Origin: Streptomyces aculeolatus
GTDB lineage: Bacteria > Actinomycetota > Actinomycetes > Streptomycetales > Streptomycetaceae
DNA: 64,000 bases
Assembly (NCBI RefSeq): GCF_020400605.1
Contig: NZ_JAINRD010000009.1
Location: 186,001-250,000, forward strand
Direction of reading: 5' to 3'
Below are positions 53,912 to 62,451 of this stretch, one piece after another (the stretch's first letter is position 1; every line of letters starts with the position of its first letter). A program made the translations under genes and the position numbers. Under the pieces are notes generated by a model, which was not told the origin of the DNA, ran no database searches, and saw only the letters and a list, made by a program, of their open reading frames with translations.

Positions 53912-54781
53912 TCAGTGGCTGGTCTCGCCGGCTTCCGGATCCAGCGCGCCGGACGCGACCAGCGCGAAGATGAGGATGCCGAGCAGCACCCGGTAGATCA
54001 CGAAGGGCGCGAAGCTGCGGGTGGTGATGAATTTCATAAACCACGCGATTACGGCATATCCGACAAGGAAGGCGATGACGGTCGCCGCGATGGTGCCGCC
54101 CCAGTTCATGTGCGTCGCCCCGGGCACCTTCCGCAGCTCGAACAGCCCGGAGGCGAGCACCGCGGGGATGGCCAGCAGGAACGAGTACCGGGCCGCGGCC
54201 TCGCGGTTGTAGTTCAGGAACAGGCCGCCGGTGATCGTCGCGCCCGAGCGGGAGACGCCCGGTACGAGCGCGAGTGCCTGGGCGAAGCCGAAGAGCAGCC
54301 CGTCGCGGGTGTTGAGGTCCGTCAGCTCCTTGCGCTGCACGGCCGCGCGGTGCCGGCCGCCACCGGTGGAGGCGCGCCAGTCGGCGAAGCCGAGGAGCAG
54401 GCCCATCACGATCAGCGTGGTGGCGATCAGCCGCAGGTCGCGGAACGGGCCCTCGATCGACTCCTGGAACGTCAGCCCCAGCACGCCGATCGGGATCGAG
54501 CCGACGATGACCAGCCAGCCCATCTTGGCGTCGTGGTCGGAGCGCATCGCCTTGTTCGTCAGCGAGCGGAACCAGGCGGAGACGATCCGCGCGATGTCCT
54601 TGCGGAAGTAGATCAGCACGGCGGTCTCCGTGCCGATCTGGGTGATCGCGGTGAAGGCCGCGCCCGGGTCCTCCCAGCCGGCGAAGGCCGCCGTGAGCCG
54701 GAGGTGGGCGCTGGAGGAGATCGGCAGAAATTCCGTCAGCCCCTGGACGAGTCCGAGGATGACTGCTTCGAACCAGCTCAT
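53912..54781 (-). CDS. uppP: Undecaprenyl-diphosphate phosphatase
   Basis: 289 residues, polytopic BacA/UppP. The two conserved regions are present: G-L-V-Q-G-L-T-E-F-L-P-I-S-S-S-A-H-L (9-26) and P-G-V-S-R-S-G-A-T. Recycles the lipid carrier for cell-wall synthesis by removing one phosphate and gives bacitracin tolerance. ATG 54781. It lies 47 bp downstream of the TVP38 gene on the same strand. Confidence 0.95.
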   Translation of the reverse strand: MSWFEAVILGLVQGLTEFLPISSSAHLRLTAAFAGWEDPGAAFTAITQIGTETAVLIYFRKDIARIVSAWFRSLTNKAMRSDHDAKMGWLVIVGSIPIGVLGLTFQESIEGPFRDLRLIATTLIVMGLLLGFADWRASTGGGRHRAAVQRKELTDLNTRDGLLFGFAQALALVPGVSRSGATITGGLFLNYNREAAARYSFLLAIPAVLASGLFELRKVPGATHMNWGGTIAATVIAFLVGYAVIAWFMKFITTRSFAPFVIYRVLLGILIFALVASGALDPEAGETSH

Positions 54782-54828
54782 ACGGGGCTGCACATGTCCT
54801 TGAGTTCGCTGACGGGTTGCAGGAGATG

Positions 54829-55644
54829 TTAAGGCCCCGACATGAGGCGCGTGGCCCCAGGGTCGGCTGCGGACACACCCGCGCGGCCGGCGGCGGACTC
54901 TTCCGAGGCCCCGGCGGAAGAGATCACTCCGCCCGGCGTGCCCGGACGCCCGGAGCGCCGCCTGCGGCGCACGGCGACCGCGGCGCCGCCCGCCATGCTG
55001 GCGACGATGAAGCCGAGGGCGGCGAGGAAGACGGGGGAGAGCGGGTCGGAGGCCCGGCTGCCGGCGATCACGTACGCGGCGGTGTTCGGCACGCAGCCCA
55101 CGGCGGTCGCCACCAGGAACGGCGTCCAGTTCATCCGGGAGACCGCGGCGGCGTAGTTCACGCCCGCGAACGGCACACCGGGGAAGGTGCGCAGCACCAG
55201 CATCGAGCGGAAGCTGTGCCGGCTGAGCTGCCGGTCGGCCGCCGTCAGCAGCCGCCCGCGCAGCAGCGGACGCAGCGCGTCCTGGCCGAGGAGCCTGCCT
55301 ATCCCGAACGCGACGCCCGCGCCGAGCACCGTGCCCGACACCGACCCGGCCAGGCCCGCCTGGGCGCCGAAGAGTGTGCCGGAGGCGAGGTTGAGCAGCG
55401 GCCGCGGCACGAGGGCCGCGGTGCACAGCCCGTACGCGATGGCGAAGACCAGCACCGCGGACAGGCCGGTGAACTGCGGCGGGAGGCCGTCGGTCAGCAG
55501 CCGGTGCGGCCGCCACACGATCACCGCGACCGCCGCGCCGGCCAGGAGCGCGAGGAGCAGCGCGAGCCGCGAGCGCGGGGACAGCAGAGCCCGGCCGCAG
55601 CGGACGGCGCGGCCGACGACGGGCGCCTCGGCGGTTTCGGGCAC
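54829..55644 (-). CDS. TVP38/TMEM64 (DedA-superfamily) membrane protein
   Basis: 271 residues with five to six spans and the VTT-domain signature: R-P-L-L-N-L-A-S-G-T-L-F-G, then F-G-I-G-R and R-T-F-P-G-V-P-F-A-G-V-N-Y. These proteins resemble lipid scramblases/flippases; DedA relatives recycle undecaprenyl phosphate. Placement next to uppP supports a shared role in polyprenyl-lipid turnover (inference). A Ser/Gly/Ala tail ends the protein. Confidence 0.86.
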   Translation of the reverse strand: MPETAEAPVVGRAVRCGRALLSPRSRLALLLALLAGAAVAVIVWRPHRLLTDGLPPQFTGLSAVLVFAIAYGLCTAALVPRPLLNLASGTLFGAQAGLAGSVSGTVLGAGVAFGIGRLLGQDALRPLLRGRLLTAADRQLSRHSFRSMLVLRTFPGVPFAGVNYAAAVSRMNWTPFLVATAVGCVPNTAAYVIAGSRASDPLSPVFLAALGFIVASMAGGAAVAVRRRRRSGRPGTPGGVISSAGASEESAAGRAGVSAADPGATRLMSGP

Positions 55645-55791
55645 GGTTGGAGCCTAACCGACGGAGCCGCAGCCGCACCGTGACGTCCCCCTCAACTCCG
55701 GCCGCCACGATGGCGCTCACGGCCCGCCGCGGCTTCGCGGGCGGCCGAAAACCATTCGACGGGCAGCGGGTCGTTACCCGATCATGGGGGC

Positions 55792-55917
55792 ATGTTCCGG
55801 TACGCCTTCCTCGCGCACACGTCCGCAGCCGCGGACGCGCTGAAGGCTGTGCCGGCAGCACTCGCAGCAGTGCCGGCAGCCGCAGCCGACGGCGCCCGAA
55901 TCCGCCCCTTCCCGTGA
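55792..55917 (+). CDS. Candidate 41-residue leader ORF upstream of tuf3
   Basis: ATG GTG-free ORF encoding M-F-R-Y-A-F-L-A-H-T-S-A-A-A-D-A, an Ala/Val-rich middle and R-I-R-P-F-P, ending 80 bp before the EF-Tu start. GGGGG lies 2-6 nt before the ATG. Third-position GC is typical of coding DNA. No homology known to me; it may be a regulatory leader or chance. The rest of the 352-bp gap shows nothing else. Confidence 0.35.
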   Translation: MFRYAFLAHTSAAADALKAVPAALAAVPAAAADGARIRPFP

Positions 55918-55996
55918 TCGCTCCAGCGGACCCCAGCGGGGGAGGGCCGGCCCGGCCCGGGGTCCGCGCAGCCACTGCGATCCGCGAGGAAGAACC

Positions 55997-57166
55997 ATGC
56001 CCAAGCAGGCGTACGTGCGCACGAAGCCGCACGTCAACATCGGCACGATGGGCCACGTCGACCACGGCAAGACCACGCTGACGGCCGCGATCACCAAGGT
56101 GCTCAGCGACCGCGGCACCGGCACCTTCGTCCCGTTCGAGCGCATCGACCGGGCGCCGGAGGAGGCGGTGCGCGGCATCACCATCAACATCGCGCACGTC
56201 GAGTACGAGACGGCGACCCGCCACTACGCGCACGTCGACATGCCCGGCCACGCCGACTTCGTGAAGAACATGGTCACGGGCGCGGCCCAGCTCGACGGCG
56301 CGATCCTGGTGATCTCCGCGGTCGAGGGCGTCATGCCGCAGACCGCGGAGCACGTGCTGCTCGCCCGGCAGGTGGGCGTACGGCACGTGGTCGTCGCGCT
56401 CAACAAGGCCGACGCCGGCGACCCGGAGCTGACCGACCTCGTCGAGCTGGAGGTCCGCGAGCTGCTGGCCAAGCACGGCTACCCGGGCGAGGAGGTGCCC
56501 GTGGTCCGGGTCTCCGGGCTGCGCGCGCTCGCCGGCGACCCGGCGTGGACCGAGGCGATCGTGGACCTGCTCGACGCGGTGGACACCTATGTGCCCATGC
56601 CCGAGCGGCACTTGGACGCGCCGTTCCTGCTGCCGGTGGAGAACGTGCTCACCATCACCGGCCGCGGGACGGTCGTCACCGGCGCCGTCGAGCGCGGCAC
56701 GGTGCGCGTCGGGGACCGGGTGCAGGTGCTCGGAGCGGAGGTGGAGACGGTCGTCACCGGCCTGGAGACCTTCGGCAAGCCGATGGACTCCGCGCAGGCC
56801 GGCGACAACGTCGCGCTGCTGCTGCGCGGCGTCGCGCGCGACGCGGTGCGCCGCGGGCACGTCGTCGCCGCGCCGGGCAGCGTCGTGCCGCGGCGGCGGT
56901 TCACCGCCGAGGTGTACGTGCTGTCCACGGCCGAGGGCGGCCGGCGCACGGCCGTGTCGACCGGTTACCGGCCACAGTTCTACATCAGGACCGCGGACGT
57001 CATCGGCGACGTCGACCTCGGCGAGACCGCCGTCGCCCGGCCCGGCGACACCGTCGCCATGACGGTCGAGCTGGGCCGCGAGGTGCCGCTCGAAGCGGGG
57101 CTCGGCTTCGCGATCCGCGAGGGCGGGCGCACCGTCGGCGCGGGCACCGTCACCGGCCTGGGCTGA
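55997..57166 (+). CDS. tuf3: Divergent translation elongation factor Tu (EF-Tu3 type)
   Basis: 389 residues. GTPase motifs: G1 G-H-V-D-H-G-K-T (19-26), switch I R-G-I-T-I-N (59-64), G3 D-M-P-G-H (81-85; the usual EF-Tu has D-C-P-G-H), G4 N-K-A-D (136-139; usually N-K-C-D or N-K-x-D). Domains 2 and 3 follow, and the protein is about 8 residues shorter than the housekeeping EF-Tu. Streptomycetes carry such a minor tuf3, expressed under starvation (recalled); it may confer altered elfamycin sensitivity or act in stress translation. ATG 55997 with GAGGAAGAACC upstream. No rps/fus genes nearby. Confidence 0.9.
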   Translation: MPKQAYVRTKPHVNIGTMGHVDHGKTTLTAAITKVLSDRGTGTFVPFERIDRAPEEAVRGITINIAHVEYETATRHYAHVDMPGHADFVKNMVTGAAQLDGAILVISAVEGVMPQTAEHVLLARQVGVRHVVVALNKADAGDPELTDLVELEVRELLAKHGYPGEEVPVVRVSGLRALAGDPAWTEAIVDLLDAVDTYVPMPERHLDAPFLLPVENVLTITGRGTVVTGAVERGTVRVGDRVQVLGAEVETVVTGLETFGKPMDSAQAGDNVALLLRGVARDAVRRGHVVAAPGSVVPRRRFTAEVYVLSTAEGGRRTAVSTGYRPQFYIRTADVIGDVDLGETAVARPGDTVAMTVELGREVPLEAGLGFAIREGGRTVGAGTVTGLG

Positions 57167-57197
57167 GCCCGGAACGGGCCGGTCCGGTACGCCGCCG

Positions 57198-57245
57198 CCC
57201 GCCTTCCGTACCCGCGTATCCGCGTATCCGGGTACGGAAGGCGGG
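57198..57245. terminator. 17-bp perfect hairpin between tuf3 and the methyltransferase-like gene
   Basis: CCCGCCTTCCGTACCCG pairs exactly with CGGGTACGGAAGGCGGG; the 14-nt loop contains CGTATC twice. It begins 32 bp after tuf3 and ends 14 bp before the next ATG, where it could also interfere with ribosome access. No T-tract. Confidence 0.7.
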
Positions 57246-57259
57246 CCTCCTCCGCCACA

Positions 57260-58132
57260 ATGGCCGGTGTGGAGGAGCCCGTCCCCGTCGTCGCCGCCGT
57301 GGACGGCGGCACCGCGAGGCTGCTGCCGGACATCGACCGCCCGCGCGCGTACCTGCTCACGGTCGAGGGCGCCCCGCAGTCGTACGTCGACCTCGACGAC
57401 GCCACGTACCTGGAGTTCGAGTACGCGCGCCGGCTCGCGCACCTCGTCGACCTCGGCTTCCCGCCCGGCCGGCCGCTGGACGCCGTGCACCTGGGCGGCG
57501 GCGCGCTGACCCTGCCCCGGTACGTGGCGGCGACCCGCCCCGGCTCCAGGCAGGAGGTCGCCGAGTCCGACCGCGGGGTGATCGCCCTGGTCGCCGAGCA
57601 CCTGCCGCTGCCGCCGGACTCCGGCATCGCGGTACGGGCCCTCGACGCCCGGGCCGCGCTGGAGCGGCGCCCGCCGGCGAGCTGCGACCTGGTCGTCGCC
57701 GATGTCTACGGCGGCGCCCGGGTGCCCGCGCACGTCGCGTCGCTGGAGTTCGTCGGCGCCGCCGCCCGTGCGCTGCGCCCCGGTGGGCTGTACGTCGCGA
57801 ACCTCGCCGACAGCGCCCCGTTCCGCTTCCTCGGCTCCCAACTGGCCACCGCCGCGGCCGTCTTCCCGGAACTGTGCCTGATCGCCGAGCCCGCGGTGCT
57901 GCGGGGCCGCCGCTTCGGCAACATCCTGGTGGTGGCGGCGAACCGCGCCGCGGACGCCGGCCCGCGGCTGCCGCTCACGGAGCTGGCCCGGCGCACGGCG
58001 GGCGACCCGTTCCCCGCCCGCGTCGAGTACGGGCCGGCGCTGCGGCGGCTGACGGCCGGTGCTCAGCCCGTCGGGGACGCCGACGCCGTGCCCTCGCCCG
58101 AGCCGCCGGACGGCGCCTTCACGATCGGCTGA
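57260..58132 (+). CDS. Spermidine synthase-like methyltransferase-fold protein
   Basis: 290 residues, SAM-dependent Rossmann fold: H-L-G-G-G-A-L-T-L-P-R-Y (motif I), D-L-V-V-A-D-V-Y-G-G (motif IV) and F-V-G-A-A-A-R-A-L-R-P-G-G-L-Y. It lacks obvious putrescine/decarboxy-SAM binding residues, so a true polyamine role is doubtful. ATG 57260 or GTG 57269. Its last 70 bp overlap the 3' end of the convergent MFS gene. Confidence 0.82.
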   Translation: MAGVEEPVPVVAAVDGGTARLLPDIDRPRAYLLTVEGAPQSYVDLDDATYLEFEYARRLAHLVDLGFPPGRPLDAVHLGGGALTLPRYVAATRPGSRQEVAESDRGVIALVAEHLPLPPDSGIAVRALDARAALERRPPASCDLVVADVYGGARVPAHVASLEFVGAAARALRPGGLYVANLADSAPFRFLGSQLATAAAVFPELCLIAEPAVLRGRRFGNILVVAANRAADAGPRLPLTELARRTAGDPFPARVEYGPALRRLTAGAQPVGDADAVPSPEPPDGAFTIG

Positions 58133-59472
58133 GCCGCCTCCGCGGCACCGCCGGTGTCCGCGGCACCGCCCGTCCCGGCGGGCCCGGCCGCCGCGTGCTC
58201 CGTACGCCGCCGCAACTGCCGTACGTCCGGCACGCACAGCACCGCCGCGGTCAGCACGACGACCAGCGCCGCGCAGCCCCACAGCGCCGCCGACCTGCCC
58301 ACCAGGTCCTGCATCGGCCCGGCGAGCGCGGTGGTCACCGGGATCAGCGCGATCGAGCCCAGCCAGTCGTACGACGAGACGCGCGAGAGCTTGTCCTCGG
58401 GGATCTCCTGGTGGAGCGCCATCATCCACGCCACCGCGAAGACCTCGATGCAGGCGCCGGAGACGAACATCACCCCCGCGAGCCCCGCCACCGGCAGCGG
58501 CACCGCCAGCGCCGCGGGCGGCAGCGCGAGCGGGAAGACGCTCAGCACCCCGGCGAGCAGCACCCGCCGCGGCTTCCAGCGCGTCATCACCAGCGCCCCC
58601 GCCAGCGTCCCGGCCGCGAAGGCGCCCATCGCCAGGCCCCACGGCCCCGCGCCGCCCAGGTGCTCGCGGGCCACCAGCGGCCCGTACACCGCCTCCGCCG
58701 CGGCCACCACGGCGTTGACGACCGCGAACTGCAGCACGATCGACCACAGCCAGGGCCGCCCGGTCACCTCCCGCCAGCCGACCTTCAGGTCGGCGAGGAT
58801 GCCGTCGCCGGGCTCCCGGTCGGGGATGCCGCTGACGTCGAGGAACGTCCGCAGCGCCGCGGCGACGGCGAACGCGCCGGCGTCCACGGCCAGTACCCAC
58901 CCCGGCCCCACGCCCGCCACCATGGCGCCGCCGAGCGCGGCCCCGCCGATGCCGGCGCCGTTGATGCCGACGCGGAACAGCGCGAAGGCGCGGCCGGCCT
59001 GCTCGCCGGTGACCGACGAGAGCACCATGCCCTCGGCGGCCGGCGCGAAGAACGCGTGCCCCGTACCGCCGATGGCGGACAGCAGCACCATCTGCCACAG
59101 CTGCGCCTCGCCGGTGATCACCAGCGCCGCGAAGATGCCCTGCGAGGTGCAGTTGACGGTGTTCGCGACGACCATCACGCGGTGCCGCGGGATCCGGTCG
59201 GCGACCGCACCACCGACGAGGATGAAGACGATGAGCGCCGTCGTCCGCGCCGCGGCCACCAGGCCGACGTCGGTGGCGGACCCGCCGGCTTCGAGCACCG
59301 CGAACGCCGAGGCGATGAGCGCGCCGGAGGCGCCGAGGTTGGTGATCACCGCGGCCAGGGACAGCAGCGTGTAGTTGCGCCCCGCCCAGCGGCGGGGCGC
59401 GGTTCCGGCGGCTGCGGGGTCCCGGGCGGGCTCCGGCGGGGACTCGGCGTCGGGGGCGGGGGGACGGGTCAC
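58063..59472 (-). CDS. MFS transporter (enterobactin-exporter-like)
   Basis: 469 residues, about twelve spans, with A-D-R-I-P-R-H-R-V-M (loop 2-3 signature) and repeated G-G/A-G-rich spans. Likely a drug or metabolite exporter. The last 40 residues are a Gly/Ala/Thr tail that overlaps the opposite gene. GTG 59472 is preferred because the frame to 59508 adds only R-rich residues and no ribosome site. Confidence 0.84.
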   Translation of the reverse strand: MTRPPAPDAESPPEPARDPAAAGTAPRRWAGRNYTLLSLAAVITNLGASGALIASAFAVLEAGGSATDVGLVAAARTTALIVFILVGGAVADRIPRHRVMVVANTVNCTSQGIFAALVITGEAQLWQMVLLSAIGGTGHAFFAPAAEGMVLSSVTGEQAGRAFALFRVGINGAGIGGAALGGAMVAGVGPGWVLAVDAGAFAVAAALRTFLDVSGIPDREPGDGILADLKVGWREVTGRPWLWSIVLQFAVVNAVVAAAEAVYGPLVAREHLGGAGPWGLAMGAFAAGTLAGALVMTRWKPRRVLLAGVLSVFPLALPPAALAVPLPVAGLAGVMFVSGACIEVFAVAWMMALHQEIPEDKLSRVSSYDWLGSIALIPVTTALAGPMQDLVGRSAALWGCAALVVVLTAAVLCVPDVRQLRRRTEHAAAGPAGTGGAADTGGAAEAAQPIVKAPSGGSGEGTASASPTG

Positions 59473-59523
59473 CCGCGGACTATGCCGGGTCCGCCGCCCC
59501 GCTGCCAAGTGGAATTCCGGCGC

Positions 59524-60489
59524 TCAGCCCTCCAGCGGGCGCAGGCTGTCCATGATCTTGGCGATGGTGCCGTTCGGCACCTCGTCCTCCACGCCGGTGT
59601 CGGTGTACAGGACCCAGGTGGCGAACTCGCCCTTGACGTCGGTGTAGGTGAACGCGACGATCTTGCCGTCGGCCGAGCACTTGGTCTCGCGCGGCACGTC
59701 GGTGACCGTCGCGGTGGCCATGTGCCCCTTCAGCCCGTGCTTGCTGCTGAACGGCACCGGCTCGGTCTCCTTGACCGTCGCCTTCTTGCTGGTGTTGAAG
59801 GCGGCGTCTGCCCAGGCGCCGGCCTCGTTCGCGACGGCTTCCTTGGTGTTCTTCGCGCCGATCCCGCCTTTGGTGCCGGCGCCGGCGCGGCTGGCGTACT
59901 TGCAGATGCCGTCCTTGTAGAGCGCGGCGCCCGTCATCGACACCAGCGGGCCGGAGTCGTCCTCGAAGCCGATGGTCATGGTCGGGGACTGCACCTCCCA
60001 CTCCGGCGGCACGTCGTAGACGTTGTGGCGCTTGGCGTTGTGGACGGCCTTCCAGCCGGAGACGACGGGTTCGATCTTCTGGTCTTCTGCGGCGCCCCGC
60101 GGGTTCTCCGGGTCGTCCTGCAGCACGGGCTTGCCGGACGGCGACGGCGGGGCCGAGGCGGAGGGCGAACCCCCGCCGCCGGCGGGGCTCGCGCTGCCAC
60201 CGCCGCCGTCGTCGTCCTCGTCGAGGAGCACCACGCCCGTCACGGCCGCCGCGGCGATCACGGCGACGGCGCCGATTATCGCGACGGCGACGCGGGGCGT
60301 CGTCCCGCTCTTCGCGGGGACCGGCGCACCGGGCTGCGCGGGCTGCCCCCACTGCTCCTGCTGCTGGAACTGCTGCCGTCCGTCGTAGCCCTGCGGGCCG
60401 TGCGGGGCGGGCTGTTGCTGGTACGGGTTCGGCTGCTGCTGGTGCTGCTCGCCCCCGGGCTGCTGTCCTGGCCACATGCGGAACAACAT
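59524..60489 (-). CDS. Single-pass membrane protein with Gln/Pro-rich N-terminus
   Basis: About 321 residues. A Gln/Pro/Gly-rich cytoplasmic tail (about 5-58), one membrane span (about 62-85), an acidic/Gly linker and an extracellular domain (about 115-320) with two cysteines (near K-D-G-I-C-K-Y and E-T-K-C-S). Similar to Streptomyces proteins of unknown function. Starts at 60525, 60489 and 60477 are all in frame and none has a strong ribosome site. Divergent from the thioesterase. Confidence 0.72.
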   Translation of the reverse strand: MLFRMWPGQQPGGEQHQQQPNPYQQQPAPHGPQGYDGRQQFQQQEQWGQPAQPGAPVPAKSGTTPRVAVAIIGAVAVIAAAAVTGVVLLDEDDDGGGGSASPAGGGGSPSASAPPSPSGKPVLQDDPENPRGAAEDQKIEPVVSGWKAVHNAKRHNVYDVPPEWEVQSPTMTIGFEDDSGPLVSMTGAALYKDGICKYASRAGAGTKGGIGAKNTKEAVANEAGAWADAAFNTSKKATVKETEPVPFSSKHGLKGHMATATVTDVPRETKCSADGKIVAFTYTDVKGEFATWVLYTDTGVEDEVPNGTIAKIMDSLRPLEG

Positions 60490-60540
60490 AGCTGGCGAGA
60501 GGGAGTGGTCACACTTATTACCCATTGGTAACGTGGGCGT

Positions 60541-60993
60541 ATGTCAGACACCATGCCGCCGCTGGGCGAGCTTCTCCAGGCTTCGGTCCCCATGGTCCGC
60601 ACGCTCGGCCTCGTCTACGACGAGATCACGCCGGAGGCCGCCACCCTCCGCCTCCCCGACAAGCCGGAGTACCGGAACCACGTGGGCGGCCCGCACGCAG
60701 GCGCGATGTTCACCCTCGCCGAGTCGGCGACCGGCGCCGTCGTGCTCGCCGCGTTCGGCGACCAGATGGAGCGGGCCGTGCCGCTCCCGGTACGGGCCGA
60801 GATCGACTTCCTGAAGGTCGCCCGGGGCGACGTCACCGCCAAGGCGCGACTCGGCAGGCCCGTTGCCGACGTCGTGGCCGAACTCGACGCCGGCAAGCGG
60901 CCGGAGTTTCCGGTCGAGGTGGACATCGTCCGCGGGGACGGCGCGGTCAGCGGGCGGATGACGGTGCTGTGGACGCTGCGTCCCAACGACTGA
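60541..60993 (+). CDS. Hotdog-fold thioesterase (PaaI/DUF4442-like)
   Basis: 150 residues, single hotdog domain: H-V-G-G-P-H-A-G-A-M-F-T-L-A-E-S-A-T-G and the hotdog-core R-A-E-I-D-F-L-K-V-A. Hydrolyses or binds an acyl-CoA/ACP thioester; the acyl specificity is unknown. ATG 60541 follows TAACGT (60529-60534) by 6 nt, pointing to a leaderless mRNA. Confidence 0.82.
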   Translation: MSDTMPPLGELLQASVPMVRTLGLVYDEITPEAATLRLPDKPEYRNHVGGPHAGAMFTLAESATGAVVLAAFGDQMERAVPLPVRAEIDFLKVARGDVTAKARLGRPVADVVAELDAGKRPEFPVEVDIVRGDGAVSGRMTVLWTLRPND

Positions 60994-61043
60994 GGTCCCG
61001 GGCCGCTCCCGGTCCGCGAGCCCCCGTCCCGGGCGTCCCCGGC

Positions 61044-61589
61044 TCAGGCGCCGGAGCCGCCCAAGGACTCGCGGTGCACCTGCGCGAGGGCCACGTATCC
61101 GGCGCCGTTGAGGCGGATGTGCTCGCGCTCCTCGTCCGTCAGCGGCCGCTTGACCTTCGCCGGCACCCCGGCCACCAGGGAGCCCGGCGGCACCTGCATG
61201 CCCTGCGGCACCAGCGCCTGCGCGGCCACCAGCGAACCGGCGCCGATCACGGCCCCGTTGAGCACGGTCGCGCCCATGCCGACGAGCACGTCGTCGCCCA
61301 CGGTGCAGCCGTGCACCACGGCGTTGTGGCCGACGGTCACGCGCTCGCCGATGACGACCGGGAAGCCGGGGTCGGAGTGGACGGTGCAGTTGTCCTGCAC
61401 GTTGCTGCCCGCGCCCAGCGAGATCGACTCGCAGTCGCCGCGCAGCACGGCGTGGTACCAGACGCCGGAGTCCGCGCCGAGGGTCACGTCGCCGACCACC
61501 ACCGCCGTCGGGGCCACGTACGCCTTCGGATCCACCGCGGGCTCGCGCCCGCCCACCGCCGCGATCAGCGGCTCCGGCCGTCCTGACAT
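61044..61589 (-). CDS. Gamma-class carbonic anhydrase-like hexapeptide protein
   Basis: 181 residues, left-handed beta-helix (V-G-D-V-T-L-G-A, V-Q-D-N-C-T-V and so on) followed by a helix. The metal histidines are in place: H71, H88 and H93. The catalytic Glu loops of the archaeal enzyme are not obvious. Such proteins (YrdA/PaaY group) can be carbonic anhydrases or thioesterase-like. ATG 61589 with GGGAGCGG upstream; the frame is open to 61664. Confidence 0.84.
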   Translation of the reverse strand: MSGRPEPLIAAVGGREPAVDPKAYVAPTAVVVGDVTLGADSGVWYHAVLRGDCESISLGAGSNVQDNCTVHSDPGFPVVIGERVTVGHNAVVHGCTVGDDVLVGMGATVLNGAVIGAGSLVAAQALVPQGMQVPPGSLVAGVPAKVKRPLTDEEREHIRLNGAGYVALAQVHRESLGGSGA

Positions 61590-61732
61590 GTCGTCCGCTC
61601 CCGGTGTTCGCGGCGGCCCGCGCCGCCCGCCGTCGTACGTCCTGGTGAGCCGCGGGCGGCCCATCGCCGTCCGGGGCCGCGGCCGCGCTCGGTCAGAGCG
61701 TAGGCGAGATGCGGGAGGGGTACGGTGACCGG

Positions 61733-62413
61733 GTGCCGAACCAGCAGCGCAACTCCGTGACGAGCCGGCTGCTCTCGCGCGCCGTGCACCGGGGCTGGCG
61801 GTGGGTGCGGAGCACGGGGGCGGTGAGCGCCGGGCGCCCGGGCCCGTACCGCTTCCGCGGGATCGGCGAGGGCACGGTCCTGCCCTTCCCCCAGGGCACG
61901 ATCTTCGGCGAGGACCGGATCGAGTTGGGCGCGCACTGCATCATCGGCGAGCAGGTGACGCTCACCGTCGGCCTCGCGCCCGGCGCCCCGCTCGGACCGG
62001 ACGTGGCCCTGCGGCTCGGCGACGGCGTGGTGCTGGGCCGCGGCAGCCATGTCATCGCCGACCTGCCCGTGACCCTCGGCGACAAGGTGTACTGCGGGCC
62101 GTACGTGTACATCACCTCGATAAACCACAGCTACGACGACCCGCACGAGCCGGTCGGCGAGCAGTGGCCGCGCTCGGCGCCGGTGGAGATCGGTTCGGGA
62201 AGCTGGCTGGGCGTGGGAGCCGTGATCCTGCCCGGCGCCCGGCTCGGCCGCAACGTGGTCGTCGCCGCCGGCTCCGTGGTGCGCGGCGAGGTGCCGGACC
62301 ACGCGGTCGTCGCCGGCGCGCCCGCCCGGATCGTACGCCGCTGGAAACCCGAGTCCGGCTGGCACCCGCCGCTGCGCCCGGCACCGCCCGGCACACTGGA
62401 GGCGGCGACATGA
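61733..62413 (+). CDS. Hexapeptide-repeat acyltransferase
   Basis: 226 residues with a left-handed beta-helix of about eight coils (I-E-L-G-A-H-C-I-I-G-E-Q-V, V-V-L-G-R-G-S-H-V-I-A) and the catalytic-type His/Asn in S-I-N-H-S-Y-D-D-P. Probable O-acetyltransferase of a surface polysaccharide or sugar. GTG 61733 with GGGAGGGG upstream. Its stop overlaps an ATG (ATGA), continuing into two very small ORFs. Confidence 0.84.
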   Translation: MPNQQRNSVTSRLLSRAVHRGWRWVRSTGAVSAGRPGPYRFRGIGEGTVLPFPQGTIFGEDRIELGAHCIIGEQVTLTVGLAPGAPLGPDVALRLGDGVVLGRGSHVIADLPVTLGDKVYCGPYVYITSINHSYDDPHEPVGEQWPRSAPVEIGSGSWLGVGAVILPGARLGRNVVVAAGSVVRGEVPDHAVVAGAPARIVRRWKPESGWHPPLRPAPPGTLEAAT

Positions 62414-62451
62414 CCGCGACCGGCCCGACCGCGAGGAGGGGCGCCGCTTGA
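62410..62451 (+). CDS. 13-residue coupling ORF
   Basis: MTATGPTARRGAA, starting in the ATGA at the acyltransferase stop and ending in the TTGA that starts the next ORF. Its 3' part contains the GAGGAGGGG ribosome site for that ORF. Probably translated only as a relay, or not at all. Confidence 0.3.
   Translation: MTATGPTARRGAA

Noticed and set aside
53912..59098. A single 1728-codon leftward frame spanning uppP, the TVP38 gene, tuf3 and the MFS gene
   Set aside because: Only the uppP part (from 54781) has protein-like sequence. The rest is out-of-frame shadow of real genes on both strands, with no membrane or domain pattern.
59524..60489. The Gln-rich membrane protein as a Ser/Thr kinase or serine protease
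   Set aside because: The Gln/Pro tail and single span resemble PASTA kinases or HtrA proteins in layout, but neither kinase nor protease motifs are present.
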